A stretch of 37,555 nucleotides of DNA from Pseudomonadota bacterium (GTDB lineage: Bacteria; Pseudomonadota; Gammaproteobacteria; Burkholderiales; Burkholderiaceae_E). The notes below the pieces were generated by a model. It did no database searches. It saw nothing but the letters and a program-made list of their open reading frames with translations, and was not told where the DNA came from. A program made the position numbers and the translations under genes. The stretch lies in NCBI GenBank assembly GCA_029779435.1, contig JAKPAM010000174.1, positions 1 through 37,555 of the forward strand, written 5' to 3'. This document shows, in pieces, positions 24,670-37,555 of this stretch. How positions within the stretch are numbered: position 1 is the first letter of the stretch; each line of letters starts with the position of its first letter.

Positions 24670-24724
24670 CCCGGCCGCGCACCGGCCCGTGCGCACCGGC
24701 GACTCGCCCGTGCACGCGGCCGGG
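24670..24724. repeat. 10-bp inverted repeat in a convergent gap
   Basis: CCCGGCCGCG (24670-24679) and CGCGGCCGGG (24715-24724) bracket 35 bp between the small-ORF stop and the carboxypeptidase stop. It could form a long hairpin on either strand; no T-tract. Confidence 0.5.
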
Positions 24725-24727
24725 CGG

Positions 24728-26014
24728 CTACTGACGCCCGAGTTCGGTCAGGATGCGCGCCGCCAGGTACAGGCGCGGCACGATCGAATCGATCTCGATG
24801 TATTCGTCGCGCGCGTGGTAGCCGAAGCCGGCCAGGCCGAAGCTCTCCAGCACGACGGGCTTGCCCGATCGCGCGGCGAAGGCCGCGTCGGTCCCGCCGC
24901 CGGTCATCGGCACCAGCATCAAGTCTCGATCGATCTCGCGATAGATCGCCTGCGCGCGCTCGGCCAGCGCACGGCCGCGCTCGCCGGCGGCGAACGGCGG
25001 CCGCCCGACCTCGATCTCGATCGTCGATTCGGTGTCGGCGATCAGCTTGCCGCCCGCCACCTTTTCGCGCAGTGCCGTCGCCAGGCGCTCGTCGGCGCCG
25101 GGCACGGTGATCCGGATGTCGGCTTCGGCGCGCGCCCGCGCGGGGATCTGGTTCCGCGGCCCATCGGCGCTGGCCACGGTCCAGTTCAGTTGCGCGCCCG
25201 GAATGTCGTGCGCGATGTCGCGCGTCTGCAGCATCTGGTATGACAGCTCGTACAGCGCATTGCGGCCGCGGTCGGGCGCGGCCCCGGCATGGGCGGCGCG
25301 CCCGGTGACCGTCAGCGTCGCCTTGGCGATGCCCGCGGTGCCCAGCAGCAGGCTTTCCGTCTTCGCGACGCGCTTGGCCGCCGTCGGCTCGAACGACAGC
25401 ACGGCGTCTTGTCCCTCGGCCGTCGACGCGATCAGTTCGCCGGAGCCGATCGAACCGACCTCCTCGTCCGGATTCAGCAGCACGGTGAGCGTTTCGAAAT
25501 CCCGCCAGCCGCCGTCCAGCAGGATCCGCAGCGCGCTGAGGATCACCGCGATCCCGCCCTTGTCGTCGGCGATGCCGGGTCCGTAGACGCGATCGCCGTC
25601 GACGCGATAAGGCTGGCTGGCCAGGATGCCGCGCGGGTAGACAGTATCCATGTGGGCCTGCATCATCAACCGGCGTCGGCCCTCCCCCTTCAACGTCGCG
25701 ATGACGATGTCGGCGCCGGCGCCGGGCGCGGCCACGCGGCGTTCGATCGCGAAGCCCATCGACTTCAGCTTGCCGGCCGCCAGGTCCGCCATCCGGCGAA
25801 GTCCTTCGACGTCCTGGCTGCCCGACTCGATCATGACCATGTCGCGCAGCGTCGCCATCAGCGCCGGTTGCTCGCGCTCGGCGGCGGCCAGCAGCGCATC
25901 GTCGCGCGCGGCCCGGGCCATCGGGGCGGCAAGCGCCGCCGTCAACGCGACGGCCAGCGCCAGCACCGCCGGGCGGCGCGGCCAGCGAAATCGGTGAGGG
26001 GATCGGCACGGCAT
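24728..26014 (-). CDS. Exported M20 peptidase, glutamate carboxypeptidase (CPG2)-like
   Basis: 428 residues. The N-terminus has basic residues then AVLALAVALTAALAAPMARA, a Sec-type signal peptide likely cleaved after residue 36. The two-zinc site is complete: His121 and Asp123 in QAHMDTVY, Asp150 in GPGIADDKGG, Glu184-Glu185 in NPDEEVGS, Glu209 in LSFEPT and a C-terminal His in FGYHARDEYIEI. The lid/dimer domain has GRAAHAGAAPDRG and the substrate loop GGGTDAAFAA. The pattern follows Pseudomonas carboxypeptidase G2 closely, an enzyme that removes C-terminal glutamate from folates and N-acyl-glutamates. The ATG at 26014 has AAGGAGGTTTCG. It follows the amidase gene by 76 bp on the same strand, so probably an operon. 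Confidence 0.92.
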   Translation of the reverse strand: MPCRSPHRFRWPRRPAVLALAVALTAALAAPMARAARDDALLAAAEREQPALMATLRDMVMIESGSQDVEGLRRMADLAAGKLKSMGFAIERRVAAPGAGADIVIATLKGEGRRRLMMQAHMDTVYPRGILASQPYRVDGDRVYGPGIADDKGGIAVILSALRILLDGGWRDFETLTVLLNPDEEVGSIGSGELIASTAEGQDAVLSFEPTAAKRVAKTESLLLGTAGIAKATLTVTGRAAHAGAAPDRGRNALYELSYQMLQTRDIAHDIPGAQLNWTVASADGPRNQIPARARAEADIRITVPGADERLATALREKVAGGKLIADTESTIEIEVGRPPFAAGERGRALAERAQAIYREIDRDLMLVPMTGGGTDAAFAARSGKPVVLESFGLAGFGYHARDEYIEIDSIVPRLYLAARILTELGRQ

Positions 26015-26090
26015 CACGAAACCTCCTTCTTGCGGCCCGAACGAAGGACGATGCGCCGCCGCTGGCCAGACGAGCGCCGCACAGTAGGAA

Positions 26091-27506
26091 TCAGACCGAG
26101 TCGCGTCGGACCGGGTCGCATGGACCCGGCACGGGGCTGCGCGCCTCGATCGCCTCGGCCGCCGCGAAGCACAGGTCCTCGCGGAACCGCGGCGCGACGA
26201 TCTGCACGCCGATCGGCTGGTCGCCATGGAGGCCGGTGCACAGGCTGATCGCCGGTACGCCGGCCAGCGGCAGCGTGATCATCGTCAACTGCGCGCGCCA
26301 GACGCGCGCGTAGGCATCGGGGCCCTGCAGGTCCAGATCGTCCGGGAAAGGCAGCTCGGCCGAGACCGGCAGCAGCACGACCGGATGCTCGGCCAGATAG
26401 CCGTTCCAGGCGCGCACGATCGACGCCCGCGTCTTCAGCGCCTGCGACAACGAGGCCGCATCGGTCGTTTCGCCGACCACGGCCTGGCCGGTCAACGCGG
26501 CGATCGCGCCGGGATCGCCATCGGCGCGCGCAGCGCGCAGCTGATCGGCATAGCCGTCGCCCATCCACAAGCGCACGTGCGCCTCCAGGCCCGCCTGCAT
26601 CGGCGGCAGCTCGTCGACCTCGTCGACCCGCCAACCCGCATCGCGCAGCCGCGCCGCCGCATCGAGCAGCGCCTGGCAGATCACCGGATCGGTCCGCATG
26701 CCGTCTGGCCGCAGGCAGACCACCGCTCGGCGCGGCGCGTCGTCGCCGATCAGCGGCGCCGGCACCCACCAGGGATCGCGCACGTCGCAGCGCGCCAATG
26801 CCGCCAGCGCGACGCGCAAGTCGGCGACCGTGCGCGCCAGCGGGCCTGAGACCGCGAGGATCTGCGCGCCGATCGGCCGCTCGCCCGACGTCGGATTGAA
26901 CGCCGCGACGCGCCCGAAGCTGGGCCGCAGCCCATGCACGCCGCAGGCATAGGCGGGATAGCGGATCGAGCCGGCGATGTCGGTACCGTGGGCGATCGCG
27001 CCGATGCCGGCCGCCAGTGCGGCGGCGGCCCCGCCGGACGAGCCCCCGGGCGTCAGCGCCGGGTTGCGCGGATTGCGCGTCGCGCCGTGCACCTGGTTGC
27101 TGGTGAACCAGCGATAGCTGTAGGTCGGGGTGTTGGTGCTGCCGATCAGCACGGCGCCGGCGTGGCGGAAGTTGGCGGCGACCGAACCGTCCTCGGGGGC
27201 GATCAGCTCGCGCTGCGCGCGCACGCCGTTGGTCGTCGCATAGCCCGCCTGATCGCTGATGCACTTGATCGTCACCGGCACGCCGGCCAGCGGCCCCGGA
27301 TCCTCGCCGGCGGCCAGCCGCGCATCGATCGCGCGCGCCTGCCGCATCACGTCGTCGGGATGCGATTCGACGACCGCGTTGATGCGCGGGTTCACCGCGT
27401 CGAGCCGGGCCAGCGCAGCCTGCGCGATCTCGACCGCGGAGATCTCGCGCGCCCTGACGCGACGCGCGATGCCGACCGCATCCATCGCCCACCCTGCCCT
27501 CTGCAT
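26091..27506 (-). CDS. Amidase (amidase-signature family)
   Basis: 471 residues with the Ser-cisSer-Lys triad: Lys81 in VPVTIKCISD, Ser156 in TPGGSSGGAAAALAAG and Ser180 in GTDIAGSIRYPA. The N-terminal helix pair RVRAREISAVEIAQAALARLDAVNPRINAV and the C-terminal GVPAISLCTGLHGDQPIGVQIVAPRFRED also fit. Such enzymes hydrolyse carboxamides, with very varied substrates; a Glu/Gln-tRNA role is unlikely without gatB/gatC. I used the ATG at 27506, with AGGAG a little far upstream; the ATG at 27485 (MDAVGIARR) has GGGTGGG nearby and is an equal alternative. It precedes the carboxypeptidase gene, suggesting stepwise breakdown of an amide compound. Confidence 0.9.
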   Translation of the reverse strand: MQRAGWAMDAVGIARRVRAREISAVEIAQAALARLDAVNPRINAVVESHPDDVMRQARAIDARLAAGEDPGPLAGVPVTIKCISDQAGYATTNGVRAQRELIAPEDGSVAANFRHAGAVLIGSTNTPTYSYRWFTSNQVHGATRNPRNPALTPGGSSGGAAAALAAGIGAIAHGTDIAGSIRYPAYACGVHGLRPSFGRVAAFNPTSGERPIGAQILAVSGPLARTVADLRVALAALARCDVRDPWWVPAPLIGDDAPRRAVVCLRPDGMRTDPVICQALLDAAARLRDAGWRVDEVDELPPMQAGLEAHVRLWMGDGYADQLRAARADGDPGAIAALTGQAVVGETTDAASLSQALKTRASIVRAWNGYLAEHPVVLLPVSAELPFPDDLDLQGPDAYARVWRAQLTMITLPLAGVPAISLCTGLHGDQPIGVQIVAPRFREDLCFAAAEAIEARSPVPGPCDPVRRDSV

Positions 27507-27954
27507 CGCGCCCCCTGCTCCTAGGTTCGTCCGATCGGCCGATTGCCGTGTTTCGCCAGCGTACCTCACGGCGCGCGCCAGGATCGTCGGGACCCGACTG
27601 GATCATCGGGAATCAGGCATCGACACCGGGCGGGCGGTGACCCGGCCGGCTGTCCGGCGCGGGACGAACGGCCGACACCGCGGGGCCGATGCGATCCGCG
27701 TTCTTCCGAGGAGTCCATCCCGGCCACTTCGGCCGAACCGAATCCAGCCGGTGCCGCCTGATCGCGGCAGCCCTTGCCACTGACAGCCTGGTTCGAACCT
27801 TTCGTCTGGCTATCGCGAGTCGCCATCGAACGGCAATCAATCATGTCACGTGTTGAAACGAGGCTGGCGCCGCGGCAAACGCAGGACGACGACCGGACGC
27901 CGGTGAGTGATCCTCGATGGCAGCAACGCAGCGGAATACGGCATTCGAACAGCG
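27507..27954. other. Divergent intergenic region upstream of the giant gene
   Basis: About 450 bp between the divergent amidase and giant-protein genes. A frame open from 27774 overlaps the giant gene's first codons in another frame and does not look like protein. I see no convincing promoter, operator or RNA gene. Confidence 0.6.

Positions 27955-37555
<9,601 letters not shown>

Overview
This GC-rich window has the look of a betaproteobacterium, most likely Burkholderiales. That is inferred from gene content: fused indolepyruvate ferredoxin oxidoreductases, a type-2 pyrF, a TctD/TctE-like two-component pair, TRAP 2-oxoacid transport, monomeric isocitrate dehydrogenase, and a giant LEPR/DUF4347 surface protein. 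I could not run a taxonomic search.

Left part (1-11.4 kb): the 5' two thirds of a fused indolepyruvate:ferredoxin oxidoreductase running off the left edge, an EamA permease, pyrF, an OmpR-type response regulator overlapping its sensor kinase, tRNA-Met(CAT) followed by an AT-rich scar and a clean terminator, an AI-2E-family permease, then on the minus strand a lactate-permease relative, a family-2 glycosyltransferase with an altered DxD motif, and an enol-lactonase-like hydrolase.

Middle part (11.5-21.8 kb) reads as one 2-oxoacid catabolic island. It holds a Crp/Fnr regulator, a divergent second fused oxidoreductase (complete, 1163 aa), a TakP-like TRAP transporter (dctP-dctQ-dctM) co-oriented with an atypical SDR, and a divergent pair coding for an MhpD-like hydratase and a D-2-hydroxyacid dehydrogenase. 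Two near-palindromes of the same design (AATGTAA-N6-TTGCATT and AATGTAT-N6-TTACATT) sit in the two divergent promoter regions. Each lies about 30 bp from weak -10 elements, the geometry of class-II Crp activation. The regulator carries Gln where E. coli CRP has Glu181, and its candidate half-sites read TGTAA instead of TGTGA. Together these suggest a self-contained regulon for importing and oxidising an unidentified 2-oxo or 2-hydroxy acid.

Right part (21.9-37.6 kb): monomeric NADP isocitrate dehydrogenase, a tiny predicted membrane protein, an exported CPG2-like carboxypeptidase behind an amidase, and a giant open reading frame (at least 3200 codons, running off the right edge). Its N-terminus has a LEPRLLYSAD motif, then two tandem DUF4347-like domains. 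The second keeps a His-Cys pair; the first has Ser and Gly at the matching positions with identical spacing. These are followed by five long beta-helix modules split by cadherin-like domains. The module order suggests that a two-module block was duplicated.
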